Assembly (NCBI RefSeq): GCF_012927085.1
Contig: NZ_JABBFX010000001.1
Span: 1,984,001-2,048,000 of the forward strand
Length of the DNA stretch: 64,000 bases
Direction: 5' to 3'
Source of the DNA: Ramlibacter agri
Lineage (GTDB): Bacteria; Pseudomonadota; Gammaproteobacteria; Burkholderiales; Burkholderiaceae_C
Shown here piece by piece: positions 1 to 9,214 of the stretch (its first letter is position 1; every line of letters begins with the position of its first letter). The notes beneath the pieces are model-generated. The model was not told the DNA's origin. It ran no database searches and saw only the letters and a list, made by a program, of their open reading frames with translations. The position numbers and the translations under genes were made by a program.

Positions 1-513
1 CCGGGCCCGCAGGCCTGGAAGCGGCAGCGCCTCGCCGAGCTCGGTCTTGGCATTCCGCCCTTCCTGCGGCTGGTACCGGTCGATTTCGAGGCTGGCGACG
101 ATTGGTGGGAGCGGCTCGCCGCCGCCGGCTTCGACGCGGCGCAAGCCGCGGTGGTGGCCTCGACCGGCGTGAGCATGTACCTGACGAAGGAAGCCATCGC
201 CGCGACATTGAAGCAGGTGGCGACGCTCGCGCCGGGCTCCACGCTCGTCATGTCCTTCATGCTGCCGATCGAGATGAACGACCCTGAAATCCGCTTCGGC
301 GTCGAGCGCGCGGCCGAGGGTGCGCGCGCCGCCGGCACGCCTTTCCTCAGCTTCTTCACGCCCGGCGAGATGCTGGCATTGGCGCGCGAGTCCGGATTCA
401 AGGAGGTGCGGCACGTGTCGGCGGACCTGCTGGCCGAGCGCTATTTCTCCGGGCGCACGGACGGCCTGCGCCCTCCGAGCAATTCGGAGGAACTGCTGGT
501 GGCGGGGACGTGA
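1..513 (+). CDS. Class I SAM-dependent methyltransferase, PPM1/LCMT-like (5' end outside window)
   Basis: The frame is open from base 1, so only the last 170 residues are visible. The stretch 'STGVSMYLTKEA' matches the conserved segment of the leucine-carboxyl-methyltransferase-like family (TIGR00027/PF04072). The FFTPGEM segment and a C-terminal beta strand follow, as in these roughly 280-residue enzymes. Members use S-adenosylmethionine for O-methylation and many are of unknown substrate. The N-terminal SAM-binding half (DxGxG loop) lies outside the window, so activity cannot be judged. The downstream reductase starts 34 bases after the stop and may be unrelated. Confidence 0.8.
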   Translation, partial: PGPQAWKRQRLAELGLGIPPFLRLVPVDFEAGDDWWERLAAAGFDAAQAAVVASTGVSMYLTKEAIAATLKQVATLAPGSTLVMSFMLPIEMNDPEIRFGVERAAEGARAAGTPFLSFFTPGEMLALARESGFKEVRHVSADLLAERYFSGRTDGLRPPSNSEELLVAGT

Positions 514-547
514 CCAGGAAACCGCCCAACCAAGTGAAGCAAGCACG

Positions 548-1108
548 ATGAAGACCCAGTACTACACCGCCTCCAGCCTCGACGGCTTCCTGGCCACCGA
601 GGACGATTCGCTCGACTGGCTGTTCCCGCTGGGCGACATCAACGACACCAGCTACCCCGCTTTCATCCAGGATGTGGGCGCGCTCGCCATGGGCTCGTCC
701 ACCTACCAGTGGATGCTGCGGCACGTGGTGAAGCTGGGCACGCAGCAGGGCGCGCCATGGCCCTACACGCAACCGACCTGGGTGTTCTCCAGCCGGCCGC
801 TGCAGCCGGTGCCCGATGCCAGCATCCGCTTCGTGCGCGGCGACGTGCGGCCGGTGCATGCGGAGATGCACGCGGCGGCGGGCGACAAGAACATCTGGGT
901 GGTCGGCGGTGGCGACCTGGTCGGGCAGTTCCACGACGCCGGCCTGCTGGACGAAGTCATCGTGCAAGTGGGCTCGGTGACGCTGGGGCGGGGCAAGCCG
1001 CTGCTGCCGCGGCGCATTGTGGGCGCCGATGCGTTCCGGCTGGTCTCGGCGCAGCGGGTCGGCGATGGCTTCGCGGAGCTGCGCTACGAAGTGCCGCTAG
1101 CGCGGTAG
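548..1108 (+). CDS. Dihydrofolate reductase-family protein (RibD C-terminal-like)
   Basis: A 186-residue protein of the RibD_C/DHFR-like fold, which uses NADPH to reduce pteridine- or pyrimidine-like substrates. Visible family signs are the N-terminal strand with 'SSLDGFLA', the 'GSSTYQWM' segment and the NADPH-binding 'WVVGGGDLVGQF' motif near residues 118-129. I chose the ATG at 548 because the family begins immediately before the first strand; the reading frame is open further upstream but out of family. These stand-alone members are not RibD itself, and no riboflavin genes are nearby. A paralogue lies at 54798-55445. The substrate is unknown. Confidence 0.85.
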   Translation: MKTQYYTASSLDGFLATEDDSLDWLFPLGDINDTSYPAFIQDVGALAMGSSTYQWMLRHVVKLGTQQGAPWPYTQPTWVFSSRPLQPVPDASIRFVRGDVRPVHAEMHAAAGDKNIWVVGGGDLVGQFHDAGLLDEVIVQVGSVTLGRGKPLLPRRIVGADAFRLVSAQRVGDGFAELRYEVPLAR

Positions 1109-1127
1109 CAGCGCGAAGCCCGCTCCC

Positions 1128-1556
1128 ATGCGCCTCTGGTCCCTGCATCCCCGCTATCTCGATCCCCAAGGCCTCGTCGCGCTCTGGCGCGAGGCGCTGC
1201 TAGCCCAGGCCGTGCTCCTGGGCAAGACGCGCGGCTACCAAGCGCATCCGCAGCTGGAACGCTTTCGCCGCCAGCCGTCCGCCGTGGACGCCATCGGCGC
1301 CTACCTGCGGGTGGTGCTGGACGAGGCCAGTGCCCGCGGCTACAGCTTCGACGGCAGCAAGATCGCCGCCGTCTCGGTGCACGGGCCCATCCCGGTCAAC
1401 GCGGGGCAAGTGCGCTACGAGTGGGAGCACCTGATGCGCAAGCTGGCGGTCCGCAATCCGGCGCTGCACCTGCAATGGCAATCGGTGGCCGATCCCGAGT
1501 GCCACCCGCTGTTCCAGGTCTGCGCCGGCGGCGTCGAAAGCTGGGAGCGTCCCTGA
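1128..1556 (+). CDS. Pyrimidine dimer DNA glycosylase/endonuclease V family protein
   Basis: A 142-residue protein beginning 'MRLWSLHPRYLDPQGLVALW', typical of the bacterial branch of the Pyr_excise family (PF03013), whose phage T4 member cuts DNA at UV-induced thymine dimers. The conserved 'LGKTRGYQAHPQLERF' and 'VHGPIPVNAG' blocks are present. The bacterial homologues differ from T4 EndoV at the N-terminus (no Thr2 nucleophile is obvious here), so the DNA-repair role is a family inference. It starts 19 bases after the reductase and precedes the DUF2277 gene. Confidence 0.75.
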   Translation: MRLWSLHPRYLDPQGLVALWREALLAQAVLLGKTRGYQAHPQLERFRRQPSAVDAIGAYLRVVLDEASARGYSFDGSKIAAVSVHGPIPVNAGQVRYEWEHLMRKLAVRNPALHLQWQSVADPECHPLFQVCAGGVESWERP

Positions 1557-1584
1557 GCCAGCCGCGGCGTACCATGGTCCCACC

Positions 1585-1860
1585 ATGTGCCGCAACATCA
1601 AGACCTTGTTCAACTTCGAGCCGCCTGCGACCGAGCTCGAAATCCGCGACGCCTCGCTGCAGTTCGTGCGCAAGCTCAGTGGCTTTACCGTGCCTTCGAA
1701 GGCCAACGAGGCGGCTTTCGAGCAGGCCGTGGAAGAAGTCGCCGCCTCGGCCCGGCGGCTGATCGGCGCCATGGTCACTGCGGCGGAGCCGCGCAACCGC
1801 GATGTCGAGGCCGCCAAGGCCAAGGCGCGGTCCGCCATCCGCTTCGGCGCGCCGGGCTGA
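1585..1860 (+). CDS. DUF2277 family protein
   Basis: A 91-residue conserved protein. The N-terminus 'MCRNIKTLFNFEPPATE' and the central 'LQFVRKLSGF' are the hallmarks of DUF2277 (PF10041), a family found across proteobacteria and actinobacteria with no assigned function. The second half is helical and Ala/Arg-rich. The Cys2-Arg3-Asn4 start is nearly invariant in the family, which supports the ATG at 1585. It is 28 bases downstream of the endonuclease V-like gene and probably co-transcribed. Confidence 0.85.
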   Translation: MCRNIKTLFNFEPPATELEIRDASLQFVRKLSGFTVPSKANEAAFEQAVEEVAASARRLIGAMVTAAEPRNRDVEAAKAKARSAIRFGAPG

Positions 1861-1934
1861 CCCGGGAATCTTCGGGAGCGGTTTTCCCTGCTGCTCTGTT
1901 AGGCTCGTGACGGAATGTTACGAGGAGTCGTGGG

Positions 1935-3569
1935 ATGTTCTCGAGGATGACGATGGCCGCCCGGCTGGCCATGCTGGTGGGCGTGGTGGTGCTGGCAACG
2001 GTGCTGGTGGGCGCCACCGGCGTGTACGCGGTGCACCGGGCGCAGCAGGCCAGCGTGGCCAGCCTGCAGGTGCAGCGCGACCTGAACGACACGGTGCTGG
2101 CCGCGCGCGCCGCCGGCGCGCAGTTCCGGCTGCAAGGGCAGGACTACCGTTACCTGCTGCTGCGCGGCCACGAACATGCGGACTTTGAACGCTATCTCGC
2201 GTCCTTCGACAAGCGCAACCAGGAGATCGACCAGGAGTTCAACCGCATGCGCGAGGTGATGGGGCGCGTCGGCTTGCCGTCCGAGGGCGTGGAGGACGCG
2301 CGCAAGCTGCACGCGCGCATCGTGGTGCAGTACCGCGAGGCGCTGAAGCAGTACGACCCCGAGAAGCTGGAAACGGTGCGCACCATCGACGCGCAGCTGC
2401 GCGGCAAGAACCGGCCGCTGGACGAGAAGATCGACCTGATCGTCAGCACGCTCGACGCCTATGCCCAATCGGAGGCCACGCGCGTGGTGGAGCTGTCGCA
2501 GGCGGAGTCACGCAAGGCCACCCTGGTGCTGGGTGGCGCAGTGGTGGCCCTGGTGCTGCTGGCCTCGGTGCTGGGCCTGCTGTTCGCGCGCTCGCTGCGG
2601 CGCGACCTGGGCGGCGAGCCGGCCTATGCGCGCGAGGTGGCGGCGCGCATCGCGGCCGGCGACCTGGCCAGCCGCATCGAAGTGGGACGCGGCGACAGCC
2701 GCAGCCTGCTGGCCGCCATGCAGCGCATGCAGGACGACCTGCGCAGCCTGGTGGGCGAGGTGGCCACCGGCGCGCGCACCGTCGCCGACACCAGCGTGCA
2801 GATCGCGCAGGGCAACCTGGACCTGTCGCAGCGCACCGAGGAGCAGGCCAGCACACTGGAAGAGACGGCCAGCTCGATGGAAGAACTCACGACCACGGTG
2901 ACCCAAAACGCCGAGATCGCCGGCGAGGCGACCCGCCTCGCGCGCGAGGCGTCCGGCGTGGCCGGCAAGGGCGGCGAAGTCGTTTCGCAGGTGGTGGGCA
3001 CCATGGATGCGATCACCGAGTCCTCGCGCCGCATCGCCGACATCATCGGCGTGATCGACGGCATCGCTTTCCAGACCAACATCCTCGCGCTTAACGCCGC
3101 TGTCGAAGCGGCCCGCGCCGGCGAGCAGGGCCGCGGCTTTGCCGTGGTGGCGGCGGAGGTGCGCAGCCTGGCGCAACGCAGCGCGCAGGCGGCGCGCGAG
3201 ATCAAGGAGCTGATCTCCACGTCCGTGGAGCGGGTGGAAGCGGGCACGCGCCTGGTGGGCGCTGCCGGCACGACCATGACGGACATCGTCGTAGCCGTCG
3301 ACAAGGTCAGCCGCCTGGTCGCCGAGATCGCCGCCGCCAGCCGCGAGCAGGGCGCGGGCATCGTGCAGGTGAACACGGCGGTGTCGCAGATGGACGGCGT
3401 GGTGCAGCAGAACGCCTCGCTGGTGGAAGAGGCGACCGCAGCCACCGAATCGATGAAGGTGCAGGCCGAAGCGCTGCTGCGTGCGGTGACGCGCTTCCGG
3501 TTGGAGGGGCAGGCGTCGGCTTCCGGGCGCGCGCCTATGACGTTCGAGCCGGCTTTGCAGGCCGGCTGA
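1935..3569 (+). CDS. Methyl-accepting chemotaxis protein
   Basis: A 544-residue inner-membrane chemoreceptor. It has TM helix 1 (about residues 9-30), a periplasmic ligand domain of some 165 residues predicted to be a helical bundle, TM helix 2 (about 196-218), a HAMP linker and a long cytoplasmic coiled coil. The signalling tip '[20 protein letters not shown]' is intact, so it should dock CheA and CheW. The C-terminus 'FEPALQAG' lacks the NWETF-type pentapeptide that tethers CheR/CheB. The SD-like GAGGAG lies seven bases before the ATG. No che genes are nearby, so it is an orphan receptor; its ligand is unknown. Confidence 0.93.
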   Translation: MFSRMTMAARLAMLVGVVVLATVLVGATGVYAVHRAQQASVASLQVQRDLNDTVLAARAAGAQFRLQGQDYRYLLLRGHEHADFERYLASFDKRNQEIDQEFNRMREVMGRVGLPSEGVEDARKLHARIVVQYREALKQYDPEKLETVRTIDAQLRGKNRPLDEKIDLIVSTLDAYAQSEATRVVELSQAESRKATLVLGGAVVALVLLASVLGLLFARSLRRDLGGEPAYAREVAARIAAGDLASRIEVGRGDSRSLLAAMQRMQDDLRSLVGEVATGARTVADTSVQIAQGNLDLSQRTEEQASTLEETASSMEELTTTVTQNAEIAGEATRLAREASGVAGKGGEVVSQVVGTMDAITESSRRIADIIGVIDGIAFQTNILALNAAVEAARAGEQGRGFAVVAAEVRSLAQRSAQAAREIKELISTSVERVEAGTRLVGAAGTTMTDIVVAVDKVSRLVAEIAAASREQGAGIVQVNTAVSQMDGVVQQNASLVEEATAATESMKVQAEALLRAVTRFRLEGQASASGRAPMTFEPALQAG

Positions 3570-4475
3570 TCAAGCCGCCGGCGCCGCGCTGCGCACGCCC
3601 TGCGCCACCAGCGCCCGATACGCCGACGGTGTATCGCCCACGCAGCGCGCGAAGAACTTGCTGAAATACGCCGGGTCCGCGTACCCCAGCTGCTCCGCGA
3701 TCTGCGCCACCGGCGCCGGCGTGTAGGCGAGCAGGCGGCGCGCTTCCAGCATCACGCGTTCGTGCAGCAGCTCCTGTGCCGACTGGCCAGCGACGCGGCG
3801 GCAGGTGCGGCTCAAGTGGTCGGAGCTCACGCCCAGGCTGTCCGCGTAGAAGGACAGCGACTGCTGCTCGCGGTAATGCGCCTCCAGCAGCGCGCGATAG
3901 CGCTGCACCAGCGTGTCGCGCGCGCCCTGGCCCTGCTGCGCCGCATGCTGCGCGCCGTGCTGGCGCAGGAAGTGCACCGCGATCAGGGTCGCGTGCGCGA
4001 GCAGGCTGTGCACGCGCCCGGGTGCGTCGCTGCGGAATTCGCGCGCCACCGCCTCGAACAGGCGCAGGCAGTCCTGCGCATCGGCCTGCGCCGCCGCGCC
4101 GGTGACGACGAAGGAGGTGCCCAGCTGGCCTTGCGCCAGCAGCGAGCCGCCGAACAGGCCGCGCAGCGTGGCCGTGGGCACCGTGAGCTGGTGGCCGACG
4201 ACGTCGTGCGTGTAGGTGAAGCCGTGCATCGCGCCGGGCGCCACCAGCACCAGCGCGGGCGCCGTGCACTCGACCGCCTGGCCTTCGATGGTGCCGTGGA
4301 AGGAGCCTTGCACCACCAGCTTGAACTGGTGCAGGCCCTCGTGCCGGTGCGCCGGAATCGTCCAGTTCATCTCCTCGCCGCGCACCGCCACCGCCTCGTA
4401 GTGCAGGCAGTCGTCCGGCTGGTCGTGCCGCACTTCGCGGAAGGGGACGAGGAACAGGGGCGCGGCGGGCTTCAT
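3570..4475 (-). CDS. AraC-family transcriptional regulator (PobR-like)
   Basis: About 301 residues from the ATG at 4475 (an upstream in-frame start at 4511 exists). The N-terminal cupin-like sensor domain contains 'IPAHRHEGLHQFKLV'. The C-terminal 100 residues carry two helix-turn-helices ('LSFYADSLGVSSDHLSRT' and 'VAQIAEQLGYADPAYFSKFF'), as in PobR/AraC activators of aromatic-acid operons. It is divergent from the Bug/ThDP/aldehyde-dehydrogenase operon starting at 4586 and is the obvious candidate regulator. Its stop is back-to-back with that of the chemoreceptor: the hexamer TGATCA provides both stop codons. Confidence 0.9.
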   Translation of the reverse strand: MKPAAPLFLVPFREVRHDQPDDCLHYEAVAVRGEEMNWTIPAHRHEGLHQFKLVVQGSFHGTIEGQAVECTAPALVLVAPGAMHGFTYTHDVVGHQLTVPTATLRGLFGGSLLAQGQLGTSFVVTGAAAQADAQDCLRLFEAVAREFRSDAPGRVHSLLAHATLIAVHFLRQHGAQHAAQQGQGARDTLVQRYRALLEAHYREQQSLSFYADSLGVSSDHLSRTCRRVAGQSAQELLHERVMLEARRLLAYTPAPVAQIAEQLGYADPAYFSKFFARCVGDTPSAYRALVAQGVRSAAPAA

Positions 4476-4585
4476 GGAGCCGCATTGTGCGGCGATGCCG
4501 GAAAAGTACAAGCCCCGGCCTCATTCGTCCATCGCCAACGCGGCCGGCGCCGCGCATCATCCACGCATACCAACGGAGACAAGCG

Positions 4586-5569
4586 ATGCTCAGACGAGAC
4601 CTTCTCAAGCAGGGCGCGGCCCTGGCGGCTTTCGGCGGCCTGGCCGCCGGTGCGCGGGCGCAGGCCCTGGCGGGCAATGCCTTCATCGTGTCCGGCTTCC
4701 CGCCGGGCGGCATGGGCGACTACATCTCGCGTCCGCTCGCCGACAAGCTGCGCGGCAAATACGCGGCCAACGTGCTGGTCGATTCGCGCGCGGGCGCCGG
4801 CGGCCGCATCGCCACCGAATACGTCAAGCGCGCGGCGCCGGACGGCCTGACCATCCTGCAGATTCCCAGCGGCGTGATGGCGCTGTACCCGCACACGTAC
4901 AAGAAGCTCAGCTACGACCCGCTCACCGATTTCATTCCGGTGACCAGCACCGTCAGCTACCAGTTCGTGCTGACCGCGGGCCCGGGCCTGCCGGCCGACA
5001 TCCGCAACGTGCCGGACCTGCTGAAGTGGCTGAAGGCCAACCCCTCGCAGGCCAACTACGGCGTGCCGGCCGCGGGCTCCGCGCTGCACTTCGCCGGCAT
5101 GATGCTGCAGAAGGAAGCCGGCGTGGAGATGAAGGCCGTGCCGTACAAGGGCGGCGCGCCGCTGCTGCAGGACGTGATGGGCGGGCAGATTCCCATCAGC
5201 TTCAACGTGCTGGGCGAAGTGCTGCCCTACATCAAGGGCGGCAAGCTGCGTGGCCTGGCCGTGACCAGCGCGCAGCGCTCGCCTTTCCTGCCGGACGTGC
5301 CCACGCTGGTGGAGCTGGGCTACAAGGACATCGTGGTGCAGGAGTACCTGGGCTGGTTCCTGCCGGCGAAGACGCCGGCGGAGACCGTGCAGCGCCTGAA
5401 CACGCTGGTGCGCGAGTTCTCGCAGGACCCCGCGTATGTCAAATCGCTGGCGGACAACGGGCTGGTGCCGCTGGTGCAATCGCCCGAGGAGTTCGCGCGC
5501 ATCGTGCGCAGCGACTGGAACCGGTGGCAGCCGATCGTCAAGGCGAGCGGTTTCAGCGCGGAGGACTGA
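4586..5569 (+). CDS. Bug/TctC-family tripartite tricarboxylate transporter receptor
   Basis: A 327-residue periplasmic solute-binding protein. The start has an RR motif ('MLRRDLLKQGAALAAFGGLA') and a hydrophobic h-region ending near ARAQA, so Tat or Sec export is possible. Family segments include 'FPPGGMGDYISRPLADKL', 'RAGAGGRIA' and 'VPYKGGAPLLQDVMGGQI'. I chose the ATG at 4586 for its GGAG seven bases upstream and for the signal peptide. It is the first gene of the operon controlled by the divergent AraC and should bring in its keto-acid or aromatic substrate. No TctA or TctB partner adjoins it. Confidence 0.92.
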   Translation: MLRRDLLKQGAALAAFGGLAAGARAQALAGNAFIVSGFPPGGMGDYISRPLADKLRGKYAANVLVDSRAGAGGRIATEYVKRAAPDGLTILQIPSGVMALYPHTYKKLSYDPLTDFIPVTSTVSYQFVLTAGPGLPADIRNVPDLLKWLKANPSQANYGVPAAGSALHFAGMMLQKEAGVEMKAVPYKGGAPLLQDVMGGQIPISFNVLGEVLPYIKGGKLRGLAVTSAQRSPFLPDVPTLVELGYKDIVVQEYLGWFLPAKTPAETVQRLNTLVREFSQDPAYVKSLADNGLVPLVQSPEEFARIVRSDWNRWQPIVKASGFSAED

Positions 5570-8500
5570 GTGAGTCAATCTCCAACAGGCACGAACCAGC
5601 TGACCGGCGCGCAGGCGCTGGTCAAGCTGCTGCGCGCCGAGGACGTGCGGCAGGTGTTCGGCATCGTCGGCGGCAAGCTCGGGCCGCTGCTGCATGCGAT
5701 CTCGCAGGAGCCGCAACTGCGCTTCCTGGGCGTGCGCCATGAAGCGGCCGGCCCCATGATGGCCGCCGCGGTGCATGCGTCCACGGGCCAGGTGGCGGTG
5801 GCGCTGGGCGAGATGGGGCCGGGCGGCCTGAACATGGCTTCCGGCCTGGGCACCGCCTTCAACAACAACTTGCCGCTGCTGGCGATCACCACCAACCAGC
5901 ATCGCGCGGCCGCGTACCCGCACAACGGCATGTTCATGGACCTGGACACCGTCGCGGTGACCAAGCCCATCACGAAGTGGAACGCGGTGGTGCACGACGC
6001 GCGCCGGCTGCCGGAACTGGTGCGGCGAGCCTTTCGCGAAGCGCTGTCGGGGCGGCCCGGCCCGGTGCACCTGGACGTGCCGCAGGACGTGCTGGTGCAG
6101 GCCTGCTCCTTCTCGCCCGAGGAATTCTCGGTGCCGCCTTCGCGCTACCGTGCCCGCTCGGGCCCGCGGCCGGACGTGCAGGACGTGCAGGATGCCGTGG
6201 CGCTGCTGCGCGCCGCGCGCCGGCCCTTGATCGTCGCCGGCGGTGGCGTCATTGCCAGCGGCGCGGATGCGCAGGTGCGGCAACTCGCCGAGCGCCTGCG
6301 CGCGCCGGTGCTGCCCACGCAGATGGCGATGGGCGTGGTGCCCAGCGACAGCCCGCATTTCATCGGCCATGGCGGCCTGATCGCGGGCGAGGCGGTGCGC
6401 CATGCCTTCGCGCATGCGGACCTGGTGGTCAGCATCGGCTGCCGCTGGTCCTCGTGGATGTGGGACGAGCAGGGCGCTTTCGCGCGCCGCAGCCATCGCG
6501 TCATCAGCATCAACGTCGATCCCTCGGCGCTGGGCCAGCCGGTGCTGCACGACGTGGCCATGCAGGCCGATGCGCGGCGTGCGCTGGACGATTTGCTGGC
6601 GGCGTTGGGCGACGTGGGCACCGAGGCGAACTGGCTGGAAAGCGTGCGGGCCGTGCGCGCCCGCTACGAGGCGAAGCTGGCCGTGATGGCCGCCGACCGC
6701 GAACAGACCATGCACCCCGCGGCGCTGGCGCAGGCCATTGCCGATGCCTTGCCCGAGGACGCGCTGGCGGTCTTCGACGGTGGCCACACCACCTTCTGGA
6801 GCAACGACTTCACCCCCGTGAAGGCCGTGCGCACGCGCTTCCACGAGCCCGGCATGAGCCACCTGGGTTTCGGCCTGCCCTATGCGCTGGCGATCCAGAC
6901 GCAGCACGCCGGCAAGGCGGTGGTCAACATCACCGGCGACGGCTCCTTCGGCTTCACGCTGAACGAGCTGGACACGGCGCGCCGCTACGGCCTGCCGGTG
7001 GTCAACATCATCCACAACAACGCGGCCTGGGGGATCATCCGCCAGGGCCAGAAGATGGGATTCGACTTCGAGCTCGGCACCGGGCTGGAAGAGACCGACT
7101 ACGCGGCCATCGCGCGCGGCTTCGGCTGCCACGGCGAGACCGTGCTGCGCGCCGAGGACGTGGCGCCGGCCCTGCGGCGCGCGCTGGCTTCCGGCCTTCC
7201 CGCGGTGCTGGATTGCCGCACCAAGTTCCTGCCGCATCCCGCGATGCCGATGTTCGGCGCCATGAACCGCTACGGCTTCGACGCGATCACGCGTACGGCG
7301 CCCCCGAAAAAGGAAAACACCATGAACGAGATCCAGATGCTGATCGGCGGCGAACGCACCGCCAGCCCTTCGGGCAAGACCTTCGAGCGCCGCAACCCGC
7401 TGGACGGCTCGGTCGCCACGCGCGCACCGGCCGCCACGCCGCAGGACGCGCTGACCGCGGTGGAAGCCGCGCAGAAGGCGTTCCCGGCCTGGTCCGCGAT
7501 GGGGCCCGGCGAGCGCCGCGCGCTGCTGCTGAAGGCCGCCGCCGCGCTGGAGGCGCGCGCGCCGCAATTCATCGCGGCGATGGCTGCCGAGACCGGCGCC
7601 GCCGCGCCCTGGGCCGGCTTCAACGTGCACCTGGCCGCCGGCATGCTGCAGGAAGCCGCGTCCATCACCACGCAGGTCGGCGGCGAAGTGATCCCGTCGG
7701 ACGTGCCCGGCTCGCTGGCGATGGGCTTGCGCGTGCCGGCCGGCGTGGTGCTGGGCATCGCGCCGTGGAACGCGCCGGTGATCCTGGGCGTGCGTGCGGT
7801 CGCCACGCCCCTGGCCTGCGGCAACACGGTGGTGCTGAAGGGCTCCGAGCTGTGCCCGGCCACGCACGGCCTCATCATCGAGGCGCTGCAGGAGGCGGGC
7901 CTGCCGGCCGGCGTCGTCAACTTCGTGACCAATGCGCCGGCCGATGCGGCTGCCGTGGTCGACGCGATGGTGGCGCACCCCGCGGTGCGGCGCGTCAACT
8001 TCACCGGCTCGACGCGCGTCGGCAAGATCATTGCGGCGACCTGCGCCAAGTACCTGAAGCCTGCCGTGCTGGAACTGGGTGGCAAGGCGCCGCTGCTGGT
8101 GCTGGACGACGCCGATCTCGACGCCGCGGTCAACGGCGCGATCTTCGGCGCCTTCGCCAACTCGGGCCAGATCTGCATGTCCACCGAGCGCATCGTGGTC
8201 GACGCGAAGATCGCCGACGCCTTCGTGGCCAAGCTGGCCGCGCGCGCCGTCGGCCTGCCGCTGGGCGACCCGCGCAAGGGCCCGGTGGTGCTGGGCTCGG
8301 TGGTCGACATGGGCACGGTGGAGCGCTGCAACGCCTTGATCGACGATGCGCTGGCCAAGGGCGCCAAGCTGGTGTGCGGCGGCAAGTCGGAGAACACGCT
8401 GATGCCGGCGACCGTGCTGGACCACGTGACCCGCGAGATGAAGATCTACCACGAGGAGAGCTTCGGTCCGGTGAAGCCGGTGGTGCGCGTGAACGGCGTC

Positions 8501-8773
8501 GAAGAAGCCGTGATCTGCGCCAACGACAATCCGTATGGGCTGTCGTCGGCGGTGTTCGGCCGCGATGTGGCGCGCGCCCTGCAGGTGGCGCGCCGCATCG
8601 AGTCCGGCATCTGCCACGTCAACGGCCCGACCGTGCACGACGAAGCGCAGATGCCCTTCGGCGGCGTCAAGGACTCGGGCTACGGGCGCTTCGGCGGCAA
8701 GGCCGGCATCGAGGCCTTTACCGAGCTGCGCTGGATCACCGTGCAGACGGCGCCGCGGCAGTATCCTTTCTGA
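5570..8773 (+). CDS. In-frame fusion: ThDP-dependent decarboxylase-like enzyme + aldehyde dehydrogenase
   Basis: One open frame of 1067 codons from a GTG that abuts the Bug stop. Residues 1-584 are a complete ThDP enzyme (acetolactate synthase/benzoylformate decarboxylase superfamily) with catalytic Glu58 and the ThDP/Mg site GDG456-458 to Asn483-Asn484. Residues 585-1067 are a complete aldehyde dehydrogenase with Glu835 and Cys869 (Glu251 and Cys285 in the separate numbering), similar to salicylaldehyde/vanillin dehydrogenases. No stop separates them; the linker is 'RTAPPKKENT'. By family knowledge the first could decarboxylate a 2-keto acid and the second oxidise the resulting aldehyde. A strong internal start at 7322 means two separate proteins may also be made. 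It is not a biosynthetic acetolactate synthase by context. Confidence 0.85.
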   Translation: MSQSPTGTNQLTGAQALVKLLRAEDVRQVFGIVGGKLGPLLHAISQEPQLRFLGVRHEAAGPMMAAAVHASTGQVAVALGEMGPGGLNMASGLGTAFNNNLPLLAITTNQHRAAAYPHNGMFMDLDTVAVTKPITKWNAVVHDARRLPELVRRAFREALSGRPGPVHLDVPQDVLVQACSFSPEEFSVPPSRYRARSGPRPDVQDVQDAVALLRAARRPLIVAGGGVIASGADAQVRQLAERLRAPVLPTQMAMGVVPSDSPHFIGHGGLIAGEAVRHAFAHADLVVSIGCRWSSWMWDEQGAFARRSHRVISINVDPSALGQPVLHDVAMQADARRALDDLLAALGDVGTEANWLESVRAVRARYEAKLAVMAADREQTMHPAALAQAIADALPEDALAVFDGGHTTFWSNDFTPVKAVRTRFHEPGMSHLGFGLPYALAIQTQHAGKAVVNITGDGSFGFTLNELDTARRYGLPVVNIIHNNAAWGIIRQGQKMGFDFELGTGLEETDYAAIARGFGCHGETVLRAEDVAPALRRALASGLPAVLDCRTKFLPHPAMPMFGAMNRYGFDAITRTAPPKKENTMNEIQMLIGGERTASPSGKTFERRNPLDGSVATRAPAATPQDALTAVEAAQKAFPAWSAMGPGERRALLLKAAAALEARAPQFIAAMAAETGAAAPWAGFNVHLAAGMLQEAASITTQVGGEVIPSDVPGSLAMGLRVPAGVVLGIAPWNAPVILGVRAVATPLACGNTVVLKGSELCPATHGLIIEALQEAGLPAGVVNFVTNAPADAAAVVDAMVAHPAVRRVNFTGSTRVGKIIAATCAKYLKPAVLELGGKAPLLVLDDADLDAAVNGAIFGAFANSGQICMSTERIVVDAKIADAFVAKLAARAVGLPLGDPRKGPVVLGSVVDMGTVERCNALIDDALAKGAKLVCGGKSENTLMPATVLDHVTREMKIYHEESFGPVKPVVRVNGVEEAVICANDNPYGLSSAVFGRDVARALQVARRIESGICHVNGPTVHDEAQMPFGGVKDSGYGRFGGKAGIEAFTELRWITVQTAPRQYPF
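7311..7324 (+). promoter_or_regulatory. Internal ribosome-binding site and ATG for a separate aldehyde dehydrogenase
   Basis: AGGA at 7311-7314 lies seven bases before the ATG at 7322, exactly where the aldehyde dehydrogenase homology begins ('MNEIQMLIGGERT'). Translation from here would give a standard 483-residue enzyme ending at 8773. This looks like an ordinary intergenic start whose upstream stop codon has been lost, or was never present in this lineage. Confidence 0.6.
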
Positions 8774-8794
8774 GTTTTGTTTCTGGAGCTATTC

Positions 8795-9214
8795 GTGCTG
8801 ACCCTGCAGCAAGCCAACACCATCATCACCGCCGCCCTCGCCAAGTCGAAGGAGCGCGGCTTCAAGCCCATGGGCATCGCCGTGCTCGACGCCGCCGGCA
8901 ACCTGAAGGCCTTTGCCAGCGAGGACGGTGCCAGCATGTTCCGCTTCGACATCGCCCGGGCCAAGGCCTGGGGCGCGGTCGGCATGGGCGTGTCCAGCCG
9001 CGTGCTGGGCCAGCGCGCCAAGGAGAACCCGAACTTCTTCGTCTCGCTGTCGGCCACGGCCGATGGCAAGTTCCTGCCGCAGACCGGCGCGGTGGTCGTC
9101 AAGGACGCGCAGGGGAACATCCTGGGCGCCGTGGGGGCCAGCGGCGGGACGGGCGACGAGGACGAGGAGATCTGCGCGGCGGGTGTGGCCGCGGCAGGGC
9201 TGCTCAGCGCCTGA
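8795..9214 (+). CDS. GlcG/HbpS family protein (DUF336)
   Basis: A 139-residue protein of the GlcG/HbpS/PduO-C fold. Diagnostic segments are 'GIAVLDAAGNLKAF', 'AKAWGAVGMG' and the C-terminal Gly-rich 'GAVGASGGTGDEDEEIC'. I prefer the GTG at 8795 because GGAG ends seven bases before it; an in-frame ATG at 8777 lies too close to the previous stop. Family members bind haem, corrinoid or redox cofactors and often end operons for oxidation of hydroxy- or keto-acids. It is the last gene of the AraC-linked operon, 21 bases after the aldehyde dehydrogenase. Its precise role is not known. Confidence 0.85.
   Translation: MLTLQQANTIITAALAKSKERGFKPMGIAVLDAAGNLKAFASEDGASMFRFDIARAKAWGAVGMGVSSRVLGQRAKENPNFFVSLSATADGKFLPQTGAVVVKDAQGNILGAVGASGGTGDEDEEICAAGVAAAGLLSA

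Noticed and set aside
5570-7321. Biosynthetic acetolactate synthase (ilvB-like)
   Set aside because: There is no small regulatory subunit or ilv gene nearby, and the context of a receptor, aldehyde dehydrogenase and AraC regulator points to catabolism.
4472-8638. Very long minus-strand open frame opposite the ThDP/aldehyde dehydrogenase gene
   Set aside because: It is His/Arg/Gln-rich without any domain and mirrors the codon bias of the real plus-strand gene; a typical high-GC antisense artefact.
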